Assembly (NCBI GenBank): GCA_006247105.1
Contig: CM016929.1
Coordinates: 434,001-498,000, forward strand
Length of the DNA: 64,000 nt
From: Giardia muris
Taxonomy: Eukaryota > Fornicata > Diplomonadida > Hexamitidae
Reading direction: 5' to 3'
Every line of letters begins with the position of its first letter. Position 1 is the stretch's first letter. A program made the position numbers and the translations under genes. Below, piece by piece: positions 62,974 to 64,000 of this stretch. Under the pieces are notes generated by a model. That model ran no database searches. It saw only the letters and a list, made by a program, of their open reading frames with translations, and was not told the DNA's origin.

Positions 62974-64000
62974 ATGACCTGGATTGATCAGCTCTTCGAC
63001 GAGTTGGCGGCAGCGGGGGCTGGTCCGGGCGTTGGAATTATGGCCGAGGAATGGATGGACCGGTTTCCGTTCACCGATAATATGCTCTCCGGTTTCATCA
63101 GGCAGGTAGAACGCGATGAGGCGTTGAATGCCGTCCTTGCCTCTGGGGAGATGACCTCGCTATGCTCTCCATCTGAGTCTTTAAGCTCCATACGGTTCAG
63201 AGGAGAGCTTTTGGGACTGAGCTCAAAAGTCCTCATATTCTCTAAGAATAGAGAGCTTGCAAAGAAGGCTTATAAGATCCTGTGCCTTCTACGTCGTGTC
63301 AAGGCTGGTGACTTATCTGCCTCCGATTTCGGGAAGCTAGTATTCAAGGCTACAAGGACCACTGATTCTAGAAAGGCTTATTTCGAAATCTTCATGCATA
63401 TCCCCACTATCATTAGGACCGGGCAATTGGTCTTGTGGGATGACTTCTCCACGTTAGCAGATACTCATGCCTTACAGCCCTCCAATTATCTGGCGCTCTC
63501 AGAACGTATTCTTGTCGACACTAGTCGACTCAGATGCTATAAAGAACCAGACCTCCGTAAGATACCTCTCGATTGGTCCGTGAATAAGAGGAAGACCTAT
63601 GCTCTACACGCTCGACTCAGTAACATGCTTCGGGATGGAATGGGAAGGAGTCCTGATAGCTATTCCTCTACAAAGTTCCTCAATCTGTGTAAGGATCACC
63701 CATACCTCGGGCTACGGTTTGTTGACGGTTTATTACCGAAGAATATAACTGAACTCTTAAAAGAGGAGTTCGGAGGTTGCAATTGTGATAGGTTATCGTT
63801 CACCATCCCCGCAAAGCCCGATAAGATTAAAGAATTCATAGATAACCCCTTTCGTCTCATCAAACAGATCCAGGTTCATATCCCTGGTCAAGAACTCGAT
63901 TCAACCCTGAGACGGATTCACTCCGCACAAGCCCTTCAGAATATTAAAGAGAACAACGGTTCCCTCGTCTCATCCCCTCTCCGTGAGGTCGAAGCCTATA
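62974..64000 (+). CDS. Partial gene running off the window; weak TFIIIC-subunit likeness
   Basis: The frame from ATG 62974 (behind AAAAAAGGGG) stays open to the last base: 342 codons without a stop. The start WIDQLFDELAAAGAGPGVGI followed by a winged-helix-like stretch recalls the N-terminus of the TFIIIC box-B-binding subunit (GTF3C1/Tfc3), and ELAKKAYKILCLLRRVKAGDLSASDF could be a second winged helix. This is a guess by eye. Codon use is less GC-biased (more AGA, TTA, ATA) than in the flanking genes. Confidence 0.6.
   Translation, partial: MTWIDQLFDELAAAGAGPGVGIMAEEWMDRFPFTDNMLSGFIRQVERDEALNAVLASGEMTSLCSPSESLSSIRFRGELLGLSSKVLIFSKNRELAKKAYKILCLLRRVKAGDLSASDFGKLVFKATRTTDSRKAYFEIFMHIPTIIRTGQLVLWDDFSTLADTHALQPSNYLALSERILVDTSRLRCYKEPDLRKIPLDWSVNKRKTYALHARLSNMLRDGMGRSPDSYSSTKFLNLCKDHPYLGLRFVDGLLPKNITELLKEEFGGCNCDRLSFTIPAKPDKIKEFIDNPFRLIKQIQVHIPGQELDSTLRRIHSAQALQNIKENNGSLVSSPLREVEAY

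Noticed and set aside
1..64000. CRISPR arrays, insertion sequences or retrotransposons
   Set aside because: No regularly spaced repeats, transposase or reverse transcriptase motifs were seen on either strand.

Overview
The window is a stretch of nuclear genome from a very compact, intron-poor, GC-rich protist. It is most likely a diplomonad of the genus Giardia, and G. muris is my best guess (inference from gene content and base composition). The signs are an NADP-glutamate dehydrogenase and a 14-3-3 protein of clear Giardia type, 'protein 21.1'-style ankyrin-repeat genes, a cysteine-rich CXXC/GGCY fragment of the variant surface protein (VSP) family, A/T-rich initiators directly on start codons, AGTRAA-type poly(A) signals a few bases after (or inside) stop codons, and gene spacing from negative values to a few tens of bases. 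No intron was needed to explain any gene.

Layout. 1-768: 3' part of a membrane protein. 926-28260: mostly housekeeping genes (GDH, tRNA isopentenyltransferase, ribosomal proteins eS4 and uL2, a RAD23-like shuttle, SGT co-chaperone, SMC3, a TUTase-like nucleotidyltransferase, a degenerate sirtuin, a VID27 homologue, a TTC1-like TPR protein, an LRR protein, a UBL protein, an Rtf1-like protein) with one tRNA-Cys squeezed between two protein genes. 28333-32852: three ankyrin-RING genes, two of them a tandem duplicate. 33118-41342: a plus-strand run with an MFS transporter, two unknown proteins, VPS26 with a long NPY-rich tail, a CM1-motif coiled-coil protein and a Hikeshi homologue. 41343-44455: an accessory island with a fourth intact ankyrin-RING gene and broken pieces of an ankyrin/coiled-coil gene, a VSP and an ankyrin-kinase gene. 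44540-64000: housekeeping again (thioredoxin-fold ER protein, NIPA-like transporter, CCDC112-like protein, RING/coiled-coil protein, SPT5, DIM1, CFAP96-like protein, proteasome RPT6, MOCOS-like PLP enzyme, 14-3-3, VPS11, IQ-motif protein, and a 5' partial gene with weak TFIIIC likeness).

Functional themes: transcription elongation (SPT5, possible Rtf1), proteostasis (RPT6, RAD23-like, SGT, TTC1, Hikeshi, UBL protein), endolysosomal trafficking (VPS26, VPS11, VID27), microtubule-organising or ciliary proteins (CM1 protein, CCDC112-like, CFAP96-like), and an ankyrin-RING family that may be a set of ubiquitin ligases. The most unusual structural features are two head-to-head gene pairs whose start codons are only 4 bp apart and sit in a palindrome, an ATGA stop-start overlap, convergent coding overlaps, and a sirtuin-fold protein without the catalytic histidine.
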